Part shown: positions 1 to 7,694 of the stretch, piece by piece
How positions within the stretch are numbered: position 1 is the stretch's first letter
Layout of the letters: every line of letters starts with the position of its first letter
From: a virus
Direction: 5' to 3' (one strand)
Virus record (IMG/VR): IMGVR_UViG_3300028895_000139
Location: 1 to 23,276 of that record
DNA: 23,276 nt
The notes under the pieces: generated by a model
What the model was told of the DNA's origin: nothing
The model's database searches: none
Seen by the model: only the letters and a program-made list of their open reading frames with translations
Program-made: the position numbers and the translations under genes

Positions 1-1
1 G

Positions 2-88
2 GTTGTTGTGGCGGCCTATTATATCGGTAAATATGCAGGTGAACATTTGGGGAATTTGAATTTACCTGTGGAAATTTTTCCAACATAA
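2..88 (+). CDS. C-terminal end of an upstream phage gene (partial)
   Basis: Only the last 28 codons are inside the window, ending in TAA at 86-88. The tail of the protein reads ...YYIGKYAGEHLGNLNLPVEIFPT. The position directly before a protease/capsid gene is where a portal protein usually sits, so a portal C-terminus is a reasonable guess, but nothing in these residues proves it. A promoter begins 8 bases after the stop, so this gene ends the preceding transcription segment, at least formally. Confidence 0.5.
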   Translation, partial: VVVAAYYIGKYAGEHLGNLNLPVEIFPT

Positions 89-96
89 TAAACCGC

Positions 97-124
97 TTGC
101 ATAGTATTGTATTTATGGTATAAT
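97..124 (+). promoter_or_regulatory. Sigma-70-like promoter with extended -10, upstream of capsid gene
   Basis: A perfect -10 box TATAAT at 119-124 is preceded by TG plus one base (TGGTATAAT), an extended -10. A weak -35, TTGCAT, lies at 97-102 with a 16-base spacer. Transcription would start near 131. The same TGGTATAAT string occurs at 22525-22533 before another leader RNA. Confidence 0.65.
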
Positions 125-130
125 ATCGAC

Positions 131-288
131 AGTTGAATAACGTACCTGCGGTGACAGGATAGCCCTAGAGACCCGGTGAGGGTGGGGCGAAAAGGGAATC
201 GCAGGGGCGCAAAAGTTCGATGTATCGAAGCGCAATTCGCGCGGGATTATTCCGTGCTGGTTGCGCTTTTTTGTTTTTAGGAGGAAAT
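131..288 (+). ncRNA. Structured leader RNA of the capsid gene
   Basis: The stretch from the predicted start to the capsid ATG is non-coding and rich in complementary segments. CCTGCG (145-150) pairs with CGCAGG (200-205) and encloses C-rich and G-rich runs. TTCGAT/ATCGAA (216-229) is a perfect short hairpin that shares two bases with the terminator stem starting at 228, so the two may compete. Read from the promoter, this would give an RNA of about 145 nt ending in a U-run. It could be an attenuator, riboswitch-like leader or free small RNA. I do not recognise a known riboswitch family. Confidence 0.5.
227..278 (+). terminator. Intrinsic terminator abutting the capsid ribosome binding site
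   Basis: AAGCGCAA (228-235) pairs perfectly with TTGCGCTT (261-268). An inner helix GCGCGG (239-244) pairs with CCGTGC (252-257) through one G-U pair, with loop GATTATT. A U-run with one G follows (267-278). The capsid Shine-Dalgarno GGAGG starts at 280, two bases after the U-run. A terminator between promoter and gene implies attenuation or antitermination. Confidence 0.7.
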
Positions 289-2571
289 ATGCCGGAACCG
301 CAGGATGGGGAAACACAAGAAGAATTTATCCAGCGCTGCATCCCGGTTGTGCTGGAGGATGGAACCGCCGAGGACAACAAGCAGGCCGTGGCGGTCTGTT
401 ACAGCATGTGGGAACAGGCGAAGAAGAGCGTTAAGGGTATATCGGTCAAAGCCGTGGGGGATTGGGAGCTGGAAGTACTCGGCATCCCCTATGGGGGGCC
501 ACAAGGGGGAAAAGACGCCGATGGCGAGTACTTCAGCTCGAAGACCGAATTTTACCTGGATCGGTTTAGCAAGCCCCTGGTGACGTATTACCACGGTTTC
601 GACCCAGAAGGAAATCCCCAGGGAGACCCGGAGATTATCGGCGAGACCAACGGTTATGAAAAGCGCGCTGATGGTGTGTGGTGGAGAGTGGTTCTGGATA
701 AAGCCAGCGAGTACGCCAAGCGCGTCTGGGAAGCGGCCAAGCAGGGCATCGCCAGGGCATCGAGCGGGAGCATATCGCACCTGGTACGGACCGCTACTGA
801 TGGAGAGATCCTGCACTGGCCGATTACCGAGTTGAGTTTGTTAGACGCCGTGGGCAGCCGCCAACCCGCCAACCAATACGCGGTGGCGCTACCCATAGCG
901 CAGAAGAGTTATAAGCGGGCGGGATTAGAACTGCCCGAACTGCCGGAGATGGACGGGCCGGAGACCACGCTAGAGACCCAGCCGGGTGGCGCGGTGAAGC
1001 CTCAGACCTCCCCGGACACCAATCATTTAGAAAGCTCAGAACGAGTTATGGAGGGACAAAAAATCATGGAAGAGAAAGAAGTACAAGAACTTGTTGCTAA
1101 ACAAGTTGCTGATGCGTTAAAGGCTGAGACTGAAAAGCGCGAAGTCGCCGAAGCCGTCGCCAAAGCGGAACAGGAGAAGATCGACGCTGCAGTCAAAGCC
1201 GAGCGCGAGAAGTGGGAGGCCGAGGCTGCCAAAGCGAACCGCCTATCGTCTGACGACGGTATGCCGTATATCAAAAAGTATGGCGACACCGATAAATTCG
1301 ATGACCTTACTCCAGGCGAACATGCATTTATGCTGTCATGCTGGAAAGGGTTATACCATCAGCGCGGAGAAGGACAGAACATCACCGATGCTGCAGTCAA
1401 GGCGTTGGCACTCAAAGCTGATAGCGAAGCGCAGAAGGGCGACAAGCACAGTTATTCCGCGATGAAGGCGCTGCACAAACTGGCGCCAGAGATCAAGGCT
1501 AACGAGGTCAACTACTCCACCTACTCCAGCTACGGCGATCAGTGGGTTGGAGTCCTGTACCATTCCGACCTGTGGGAGAAAATCCGAGCCGGGACGTGGG
1601 TGCTGTCTGAACTAGAGCGGGGCGGCGATGTGCGCCAGATCCCCGACGGGTACGAAAGCGACATTGTGCCACTGGAAAGCACCGACCCAATCTGGTACAA
1701 GGTCGCGCAGACTACGGCGGTCGATTCGACCTGTTTGCGCCCGGTAGCGTCTGTTACCGCCTCGCCGATTGGCACTGCACAGAAGAGCGTTTCTCTAGCA
1801 AAAATGGGGTGCCGAGTTCTGTTTACCGGCGAGATGGTTGAGGACTCGCTGGTCCGCTGGGTGCCAAACGCTTACCGACAGATCCAGGTAAGCGGTCAGG
1901 AGCAAATGGAACACGCTATCATCGATGGCGACACATCAAGCGCGAACACCACGAATATCAATGACATTGGGGCACAACCCGCCGGTACTGCGGTATTCAA
2001 CCTGGTGGACGGTTTCCGCAAGTTGGGGCTAGTCACGAACACCGCAAATTCACGAGATGGTGGCGTTTTAGCTGTGGAAGATTTTCTGGAAACACTCAAA
2101 CTGATGGGAACCGCCGGGAAGCATGCGACTGATAGAACCAAGGTTAGTTTCGTCCTAGATCCGTGGGTACACTGGAAGGCATTAGAACTGTCTGAGGTCA
2201 AGACCAGGGATGTATTCTCTGGGGCGACCATCGAAAACGGTATGCTGACCGCAATCTGGGGTTATCCGGTAAAGGTAAGTCACTTTATGCACTACGCCGG
2301 GGTTCTGCTCGGCACGGTCACGACCGCCGCGTACCAGCTGAAGGCCAATACCAGCGGCAAAGTGGATCAGACTACCGAATCGAATAACACTAAAGGCGCG
2401 TTCTTTGCAGTCCGCTGGGATCAATGGGCTTTGCGCTGGAAACGGCGCATGACCATGGAGATTGACCGTTGGCCCGAGGCCGACACCAACCAAATCGTTG
2501 CATTGCTGCGCTGGGGTTTGGCGTATCGGGACTCCGATGCAAGCGCCATCACCTACAACATTACTGTATAA
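289..2571 (+). CDS. Fused prohead protease - scaffold - major capsid protein
   Basis: The start is set at 289 because GGAGG (280-284) precedes it; an upstream in-frame ATG at 220 lies inside the leader RNA. The product is 760 residues. Residues 1-45 carry a short conserved phage motif (MPEPQDGETQEEFIQRC...). Residues about 52-205 look like an HK97-family prohead protease, with probable catalytic His102 (YYHGFDPEG) and Ser158/159 (ARASSGS) and the ELSLLD strand. Residues 255-317 are a charged Ala/Glu/Lys coiled coil, like a scaffold or delta domain. The remainder, to Val760, fits an HK97-fold major capsid protein. Known HK97-type phages usually encode protease and capsid separately, though fusions exist. 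Maturation would presumably cleave near residues 317-325. An internal start at 1066 may make the capsid part alone. Confidence 0.85.
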   Translation: MPEPQDGETQEEFIQRCIPVVLEDGTAEDNKQAVAVCYSMWEQAKKSVKGISVKAVGDWELEVLGIPYGGPQGGKDADGEYFSSKTEFYLDRFSKPLVTYYHGFDPEGNPQGDPEIIGETNGYEKRADGVWWRVVLDKASEYAKRVWEAAKQGIARASSGSISHLVRTATDGEILHWPITELSLLDAVGSRQPANQYAVALPIAQKSYKRAGLELPELPEMDGPETTLETQPGGAVKPQTSPDTNHLESSERVMEGQKIMEEKEVQELVAKQVADALKAETEKREVAEAVAKAEQEKIDAAVKAEREKWEAEAAKANRLSSDDGMPYIKKYGDTDKFDDLTPGEHAFMLSCWKGLYHQRGEGQNITDAAVKALALKADSEAQKGDKHSYSAMKALHKLAPEIKANEVNYSTYSSYGDQWVGVLYHSDLWEKIRAGTWVLSELERGGDVRQIPDGYESDIVPLESTDPIWYKVAQTTAVDSTCLRPVASVTASPIGTAQKSVSLAKMGCRVLFTGEMVEDSLVRWVPNAYRQIQVSGQEQMEHAIIDGDTSSANTTNINDIGAQPAGTAVFNLVDGFRKLGLVTNTANSRDGGVLAVEDFLETLKLMGTAGKHATDRTKVSFVLDPWVHWKALELSEVKTRDVFSGATIENGMLTAIWGYPVKVSHFMHYAGVLLGTVTTAAYQLKANTSGKVDQTTESNNTKGAFFAVRWDQWALRWKRRMTMEIDRWPEADTNQIVALLRWGLAYRDSDASAITYNITV
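1050..1068 (+). promoter_or_regulatory. Candidate internal ribosome binding site and start inside the capsid ORF
   Basis: GGAGGG at 1050-1055 is followed by 10 A-rich bases and an in-frame ATG at 1066 (residue 260, MEEKEVQEL). It lies exactly between the protease domain and the coiled coil. Initiation here would yield a 501-residue scaffold-capsid protein without the protease, the stoichiometry a phage head needs. The in-frame ATG at 1048 is an alternative. Confidence 0.4.
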
Positions 2572-2593
2572 ACTCTGATATGAGAGCCTGATA

Positions 2594-2617
2594 GGGGAGG
2601 GTATTACAACCCTCCCC
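2594..2617 (+). other. GC-rich intergenic hairpin after the capsid gene
   Basis: GGGGAGGGT (2594-2602) and ACCCTCCCC (2609-2617) form a 9-bp perfect stem with loop ATTACA. No U-run follows, and the next ribosome binding site (AGGAGG near 2628) is close. It is more likely an mRNA processing or stability element than a terminator. Confidence 0.6.
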
Positions 2618-2638
2618 CGGAGGCAAAGGAGGATAATA

Positions 2639-3541
2639 ATGTCTAGATCATATATATTGAGAAAGGGAGTAAGCAAACTCCGCGACTTAGCAGACGGGAT
2701 TCAAAGTAGTCTGCCACCAAATCATGGCGAGGTGTTCTACGTCAATGGGATCACCTGGGCGAACGGATTTGGAACTGGTAGTGATGCTAATGATGGGCTT
2801 TCGCCCGAAGAACCATTGATGACGCTGACCAAAGCGTTGTCATACTGCACAACCGAGGCGAATGATTACATCTTTATACTTGATTACTATCAACCAACCG
2901 GCGAAACGTGGCCGGTTAGTGTCAACAAGAGCTTAGTCAACATCATTGGACTGCAGCCCCGACACCCATCAACGAAATGGGTATGTATGTATGCGCCCTC
3001 AACGACCGCATGTATGGATATTGTAGCGGACTGTGTTTACCTCGAAGGATTAGGGTTTTATCCGAATGCGGCATCTGCCGGGATAACGGTAGATGATGGA
3101 AAGAAAATGCTGCATATCCATGAGTGCTTCTTTGCACAGGGCACCTACGGACTATCCGTCACTTCTGGTGATTGGGGATTTAATATCGCGGTAACTGATA
3201 GCTTCTTCTTGTCCTCACTTTCCTCGGGGGGAATTTCTGTGCAGGATGACCCGCCTGGGGTGTGGATTGAGGGATGCCACTTTGACCGATTGACCGGAGA
3301 TTGCATCAATATATCTGCGGGCGCATATCACCGGATTATCAATAACACTTTTGCGCTCAAGGCGAACACTGAAGGTCTGGCGATAACTCTTGGTTCTGCC
3401 GTGTCGCGCGCTTTTGTGTCTGGTAATAGCGCTGGCTACGGTGTTGCTACAACTACATCGCCCTACGATGATGCAGGGACTGTCACAACTAACAACTGGG
3501 GTGTCAACTACCTCGGTACGACCGCAATAGACCCAGTATAA
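2639..3541 (+). CDS. Predicted beta-helix structural protein next to the capsid gene
   Basis: Residue count is 300, with AAGGAGG 4-10 bases upstream of the start. The N-terminal 40 residues are followed by VNGITWANGFGTGSDANDG and SPEEPLMTLTKAL, a pattern common at the start of right-handed parallel beta-helix (pectate-lyase-like) phage proteins. Repeated turns rich in N, G, I and V follow (for example VYLEGLGFYPN, VWIEGCHFDRLTGDCINIS, HRIINNTFALKANTEGLAI). Such folds build tail spikes, head fibres and decoration proteins. Its position directly after the capsid favours a head fibre or decoration role, but this is inferred from location only. No enzymatic motif is evident. Confidence 0.6.
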   Translation: MSRSYILRKGVSKLRDLADGIQSSLPPNHGEVFYVNGITWANGFGTGSDANDGLSPEEPLMTLTKALSYCTTEANDYIFILDYYQPTGETWPVSVNKSLVNIIGLQPRHPSTKWVCMYAPSTTACMDIVADCVYLEGLGFYPNAASAGITVDDGKKMLHIHECFFAQGTYGLSVTSGDWGFNIAVTDSFFLSSLSSGGISVQDDPPGVWIEGCHFDRLTGDCINISAGAYHRIINNTFALKANTEGLAITLGSAVSRAFVSGNSAGYGVATTTSPYDDAGTVTTNNWGVNYLGTTAIDPV

Positions 3542-3553
3542 GGAGGATAAATC

Positions 3554-3733
3554 ATGCCTTTAATGTCACGAGTTAAATTCAAGGTTGCTATCGACCAGTT
3601 TAAAAAGGGTGAGATTGCCTGGGTGCCTGATTTTTTGATTAAATCAAAATACGCAGGTAAGGTCGAGGAAGTGTCACCCTACGATGATTTAGAGGACGAA
3701 CCAAAGCCGCGCGCTAAAAAGGCCACGAAATGA
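3554..3733 (+). CDS. Small basic-tailed head-module protein
   Basis: Fifty-nine residues starting MPLMSRVKFKVAID and ending in a Pro/Lys/Arg-rich tail (DEPKPRAKKATK). AGGAGG lies 8 bases upstream of the start. The reading frame is intact and its TGA overlaps the next gene's ATG (ATGA at 3730-3733), which supports translational coupling and makes it a real gene despite its size. Small proteins of this kind between capsid and connector genes are common in siphophages and often lack assigned function. Confidence 0.7.
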   Translation: MPLMSRVKFKVAIDQFKKGEIAWVPDFLIKSKYAGKVEEVSPYDDLEDEPKPRAKKATK

Positions 3734-4104
3734 CCCTAAAAGATATGCGTATCGCGATAACCGTGGACGCATCTGGCGACCTCGTTACCTATGGCGAGAA
3801 GTCGATCTTTGGGCGCTTGATCGCAGTCCTTTATGACCGCGGAGACATGGATACTGGAACAGATTTGACACTGACTTGGGACTCTTATCCCGTAACCGAA
3901 ACTATCCTGACTATCACTAATGCCGGAACAGCCGACAAAATATGGTATCCGCGCAGGTTGTTGCAAGGCGAAACGGGATCGGATCTGACAGGGACTAGCG
4001 GTGGAGATCGGGAACCATTTATCATCATGGGCAGACCTAAACTTACTGTAGATGAGGGAGGTGCTAGTAAATCAGGCGCGCTTATTCTGGTTTACGAGGA
4101 ATAG
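3730..4104 (+). CDS. Hypothetical head-module protein, beta-rich
   Basis: A 124-residue protein without membrane segments. The alternating hydrophobic/Thr pattern (TGTDLTLTWDSYPVTETILTIT) suggests an all-beta fold. It starts within the stop of the previous gene (ATGA). Its place between capsid and connector makes a head decoration, stabilisation or completion role plausible. I do not recognise the family. Confidence 0.65.
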   Translation: MTLKDMRIAITVDASGDLVTYGEKSIFGRLIAVLYDRGDMDTGTDLTLTWDSYPVTETILTITNAGTADKIWYPRRLLQGETGSDLTGTSGGDREPFIIMGRPKLTVDEGGASKSGALILVYEE

Positions 4105-4108
4105 GTCT

Positions 4109-4372
4109 ATGACACTTTCCACAAATAAGGTAACAGTAACCACCAATCCAACGTTGATATTCCCGCCTGATAGGGATGGCGCGTATGTGCATATCCAGGT
4201 ATCAAGCCAGGGCGTAGTTTATATCGGCAATTCTACGGTGTCGACAACGACCGGGCACTATTTGCCAGCCAGTGGAAAAATCGACCTGTATGTCGGTCCT
4301 AATGAAGCCATTTACGGCGTATCGACCGAGGGGACGGTGGTTCTGACTTACCTTGCAACTCTGAACCAATAG
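4109..4372 (+). CDS. Small beta-rich structural protein
   Basis: The ATG at 4109 is chosen over an upstream in-frame ATG at 4052, because GAGGA lies at 4096-4100 and the longer form would overlap the preceding gene by 53 bases. The 87-residue product starts MTLSTNKVTVTTNPTLIF and is Thr/Val-rich with GxVYIGNSTVSTTTGHYL and VLTYLATLNQ. This resembles the short jelly-roll-like decoration proteins found beside capsid genes, but that is a pattern-level impression. The stop is followed within 12 bases by the connector gene. Confidence 0.65.
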   Translation: MTLSTNKVTVTTNPTLIFPPDRDGAYVHIQVSSQGVVYIGNSTVSTTTGHYLPASGKIDLYVGPNEAIYGVSTEGTVVLTYLATLNQ

Positions 4373-4384
4373 CGGAGGTAGCGC

Positions 4385-5002
4385 ATGGCGACTGGCGACT
4401 ACTGCACTCTGGACGAACTCAAGGCGAGACTGTGGCCTAGCGACCAGGTGCCCGATGATGTAAACGACACCGAACTAGCGCGCATCATCGCCAAGGTGAG
4501 CAGGGAAATTAACCTGTATACCGGGACGCGCTTTTACAACACTGGCAGCGATGAGACGCGCTACTTTACCGCCCAGGATGTATCACACTGCTGGATTGAC
4601 CCGATCACCACGATAACCAGCGTGGCGACCGATGATGAGGTGGATAGGACATACTCGACCAGCTGGACAGAGGGCACACACTTTGAGGCTTACCCCTATA
4701 ACGCCAGCTCGGAGGGTTTACCCTATTTCAGGATCGACCGGCTGCCACTGGGATCTCTATGCTTCCCAACGAGCGCCAAGGCGGTCAAGGTGGTCGGGCG
4801 CTTCAACTACCACGCAGCGACCGCGCCAGCAAGCACCCTGAATGCTATCAAGGAGGCGTGTTTGCTCCAATGCCTGCATGACTACAACGCTTCCCCGACG
4901 GGGGTGCTTGGTCCAACCGAGGTCGGTCAGATCGCGGTAGTCCCAGGCTGGCATCCTGACGCGAAGCGCACGCTGGACGCGTTCAAAATCAGTATGGTGT
5001 AG
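4385..5002 (+). CDS. Head-tail connector (gp6-like adaptor)
   Basis: A 205-residue protein with the classic start of the gp6/HK97 connector family: a short N-terminus, CTLDELKARL, then DTELARIIAKVSREINLYTGTRFY. In these proteins the helices form a ring under the portal. The middle is beta-rich, with ITTITSVATDDE, and the C-terminal helix contains IKEACLLQCLHDYN. GGAGG lies 6 bases upstream of the start. The order after the capsid and before a tail-completion gene matches siphophage synteny. Confidence is high for role, moderate for the exact family. Confidence 0.8.
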   Translation: MATGDYCTLDELKARLWPSDQVPDDVNDTELARIIAKVSREINLYTGTRFYNTGSDETRYFTAQDVSHCWIDPITTITSVATDDEVDRTYSTSWTEGTHFEAYPYNASSEGLPYFRIDRLPLGSLCFPTSAKAVKVVGRFNYHAATAPASTLNAIKEACLLQCLHDYNASPTGVLGPTEVGQIAVVPGWHPDAKRTLDAFKISMV

Positions 5003-5005
5003 CGC

Positions 5006-5437
5006 ATGGCTCTTGACGATGCGATACGAGAAATACTCGCCATTGTAGGGGACGTACAGGGGGTACGAGCTGCGCCGGAGTACGCAACTGACAAATTGCC
5101 TCCGGGGATATTTGCTATGGCATTACCGTCAAGCGGCGTATTCCGGCAGGCCCCTACTGGCGTTTTACAGGGGCTCCATAGCGTCGAGTTGTACGTCTAC
5201 TGCCCGCGAATTGACTTGGCAAAAACACTCAAAACGCTCTTGCCAATGGGCGAACTGGTAGCGGCAGAACTGGAGAAAAACGTCACGCTAAACAGCACCT
5301 GCCAGACCTTCGGAGACATCGAATACACGTTCAGCGCCAACATCAACCTGGGTAGTGAAACTCAGCCGGATTATTACTCCGGTTGGACGTTCACCGTCAC
5401 CGGTATCAAGATCGAAGATACCAGCATCCTTGCATGA
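5006..5437 (+). CDS. Probable tail terminator / tail completion protein
   Basis: The product has 143 residues, with an N-terminal helix (DDAIREILAIVGDVQGV) followed by beta strands including GLHSVELYVYCPR and a helix with LLPMGELVAAELEK. That helix-strand arrangement and the late strand WTFTVTGIKIEDT fit tail-terminator or neck proteins of siphophages. It sits three bases after the connector gene and before the tail tube, though three accessory genes now intervene. Its TGA overlaps the next ATG. Confidence 0.6.
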   Translation: MALDDAIREILAIVGDVQGVRAAPEYATDKLPPGIFAMALPSSGVFRQAPTGVLQGLHSVELYVYCPRIDLAKTLKTLLPMGELVAAELEKNVTLNSTCQTFGDIEYTFSANINLGSETQPDYYSGWTFTVTGIKIEDTSILA

Positions 5438-6570
5438 ACCAAACCGTAGCGATCGTAGGCAGCCAGTCGGATACGCGCCACCTCGCACCGTCACATGATC
5501 CCGATGTGGATGTATGGGTGATGAACGAGGCGGCTAACCAATGGGCGAAGGAGTGGGATTTGGATGCAGTATTCCAGATTCACATCCCGGTAGTTTACCA
5601 ATCGCCGCACAACCGTTGTGACCCGCACCATTGGGAATGGTTACAGCAGGATCACGGCGATTTGAAAATTTATATGCAGGAGGTTGACCCGGATGTGCCA
5701 AACTCGGTGCGGTATCCCCTGGAGGGGATTTGTCTGGAACTGTTGGGTAACTTCCATCAAGGGGTGGACCTGGAGGAGTGCCCGTTCTTCCGCTCTACTC
5801 CGGTATATGCAATCGCCCTGGCAATTTATCAGGGGTATTCCCAAATCAATGTGTACGGCGTGGAAATGTCAAGCGACACAGAGTGGGAATACCAGCGAGA
5901 CAACCTGACGTTTTGGACGGGCATTGCAATCGGGCGCGGGATAAAAGTTAACTTCTATTCCGGGGACGGGATTTTCCGCTTCCCGCTGTACGCTTATGAG
6001 GGCAACTTGGAACAGAAACTGGAAACCTTCGAGGAGCGTGTCAGAGAGTTGAAAACGGAGATCCGCAAGGCGCGCGAGAAAGTGGAGCGCAAGGCTGACG
6101 CGCTGTTGCGTGCCTGGAACAACAAGAAACTATCCGAGCGCATCACCGAATGGGCTCAAGCGATGACGGAATGGGGTAATCTGGAAGGCGCTTTACAGGT
6201 GTCGGAAAGGTTCCATAACATCGTCAGCGATATGCTGGAGAAGTGGGGAACCGCTTTTCTGGATCGTGGAGAATGGGAGAGTGCCCTGGCGCTTACCGCC
6301 CAGGACGCTAATGACTACCGCAACGAGGTGTACCGCACCGCTGGAGAACTGCAACCGTTTATCGATATGTGGAGCGGGGATAAGTCGGCTAGAGCGGCAG
6401 CATTGCGGGCGCAAATCGGGCACCGTATCGCAGAGCATGGAAATGCCTGTTACGCCGCTGGTGTAGCGAATGGGGTGAGAACGGAGAATACCCGCTGGAT
6501 GGAACTATACGATGAGCAGGTACGCTCCGCAGGTGGAGTGAAAGCGTTAGAGATGGTGATGGGCGAATGA
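5434..6570 (+). CDS. Phage Rossmann-like protein with C-terminal helical domain, copy 1
   Basis: The ATG at 5434 overlaps the upstream stop (ATGA), so this start is preferred over an in-frame ATG at 5383. It gives 378 residues. The N-terminal half begins TVAIVGSQSDTRHLAP and carries DVWVMNEA, a hydrophobic beta strand with a Gly-rich turn then a conserved Asn. The same arrangement occurs in a widespread phage family loosely resembling DUF115/MptE-like and sugar-transfer proteins. The segment VYAIALAIYQGYSQINVYGVEM is its typical second conserved block. Residues about 195-240 form a basic coiled coil, and the C-terminal part is helical. Copy 2 follows immediately. Substrate and reaction are unknown. 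A role with the neighbouring glycosyltransferase in decorating virions or host polymer is inferred from position. Confidence 0.6.
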   Translation: MNQTVAIVGSQSDTRHLAPSHDPDVDVWVMNEAANQWAKEWDLDAVFQIHIPVVYQSPHNRCDPHHWEWLQQDHGDLKIYMQEVDPDVPNSVRYPLEGICLELLGNFHQGVDLEECPFFRSTPVYAIALAIYQGYSQINVYGVEMSSDTEWEYQRDNLTFWTGIAIGRGIKVNFYSGDGIFRFPLYAYEGNLEQKLETFEERVRELKTEIRKAREKVERKADALLRAWNNKKLSERITEWAQAMTEWGNLEGALQVSERFHNIVSDMLEKWGTAFLDRGEWESALALTAQDANDYRNEVYRTAGELQPFIDMWSGDKSARAAALRAQIGHRIAEHGNACYAAGVANGVRTENTRWMELYDEQVRSAGGVKALEMVMGE

Positions 6571-7694
6571 GCGAGATACACATTGTGGGGACGCATCCAG
6601 CGACTAGGGAAATGGCGCCGTTTGACAATCCAGAGGCTGAACTCTGGATATTCAACGAGACCTACACCTCGCCATGGACAAAGGGGAACGCGCGGGTATT
6701 GTTCCAAATGCACCCGCCGGAGGTCTACCGCAGTTCTCACAACCGCGCCGATAAAGATCATTGGCGCTGGCTGCAGCAGAACCATGGCGACCTAGTGATT
6801 TATATGCTGGAGGTTGATCCGCTGGTGCCCAATTCCCGCAAATACCCGCTGAAAGAAGTATGCTATTCACTCTTGAGCGGGTTCAGGCAGGGAGTTGAGT
6901 TGAAGGAGCTTAAATTCTTCACCTCGTCGATCGCATACGCCCTGGCATTGGCGATCACCAAGAGACCTAACAAAATCTGCGTTTATGGTGTGGAGAATGC
7001 GACCGATACCGAGTATATAAGGCAGCGCGATTGCATCGCTTTCTACACCGGGATTGCGCTGGGTAAGAGTATCCTGGTGGATTACTACGGCGGCAATTCG
7101 CTTTTCAACCAGCCGGTTTATGGTTATGAAGGCGACATCATGCGGACAACCGAAGGATTTGACCAGCGCGCCGAGGAACTGAGAGAATTGGTCGCTGAGG
7201 CAAAGGAGGACTACGACCGCAAAGAGGCGGCGTTATCCAGGGCATTTAACAACGGGAACTTATCGCAGAGGATAAGCGAACTGATCAATGCCAGCGGCGC
7301 CTTGGGTAAACTGGAAGGTCATTTGCACGAAATAGAGAAGTACGCCAGTAAAGTTGCCGAGATGCTGCAGAACGGGGGAACGGCGATTTTAGATCGCAAC
7401 GAGTATGAAGCAGCAGCAGGCCAGGCGCGGCAGGATGCCGAGAGGTATCACCAGATGATCCACCGCACCGCAGGCAGGTTGGATTACACGATTGAGGCGT
7501 ATGAACACGGCAAGAGCCCAACCGCGCGACTGCAACTAGACAGCTTCACAAGACAGCACATCAACGCCGGATACGCTAAGGGATTTGCACTAGGGATCTT
7601 CGAGGAGAATTTGAAACTGACCAGGGAACTGGACAATGCGGTGAGAGCCGCGGGAGGGCAGAAAGCATTGGAGATGGTAAAGAATGGGCGATAA
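6567..7694 (+). CDS. Phage Rossmann-like protein with C-terminal helical domain, copy 2
   Basis: The 375-residue product is collinear with the preceding gene: IHIVGTHPATREMAPFDNP, ELWIFNET, HNRADKDHWRWLQQNHGDLVIYMLEVDP, SIAYALALAI and a C-terminal AAGGQKALEMV that matches copy 1's SAGGVKALEMV. It overlaps copy 1 by four bases (ATGA). The two proteins are clearly paralogous yet substantially diverged, which indicates an old tandem duplication with both copies retained. The middle is again a basic coiled coil followed by helices. The function is not known to me. Retention of two copies suggests a heteromer or two substrates, which is speculation. Confidence 0.6.
   Translation: MSEIHIVGTHPATREMAPFDNPEAELWIFNETYTSPWTKGNARVLFQMHPPEVYRSSHNRADKDHWRWLQQNHGDLVIYMLEVDPLVPNSRKYPLKEVCYSLLSGFRQGVELKELKFFTSSIAYALALAITKRPNKICVYGVENATDTEYIRQRDCIAFYTGIALGKSILVDYYGGNSLFNQPVYGYEGDIMRTTEGFDQRAEELRELVAEAKEDYDRKEAALSRAFNNGNLSQRISELINASGALGKLEGHLHEIEKYASKVAEMLQNGGTAILDRNEYEAAAGQARQDAERYHQMIHRTAGRLDYTIEAYEHGKSPTARLQLDSFTRQHINAGYAKGFALGIFEENLKLTRELDNAVRAAGGQKALEMVKNGR

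Noticed and set aside
220-288. Extension of the capsid frame to an ATG at 220
   Set aside because: It runs through the leader hairpins and the terminator and has no ribosome binding site; GGAGG at 280 selects the ATG at 289.
277-816. Minus-strand 179-residue frame across the prohead protease region
   Set aside because: Shadow of a well-supported protease coding frame, without motifs or start signals.
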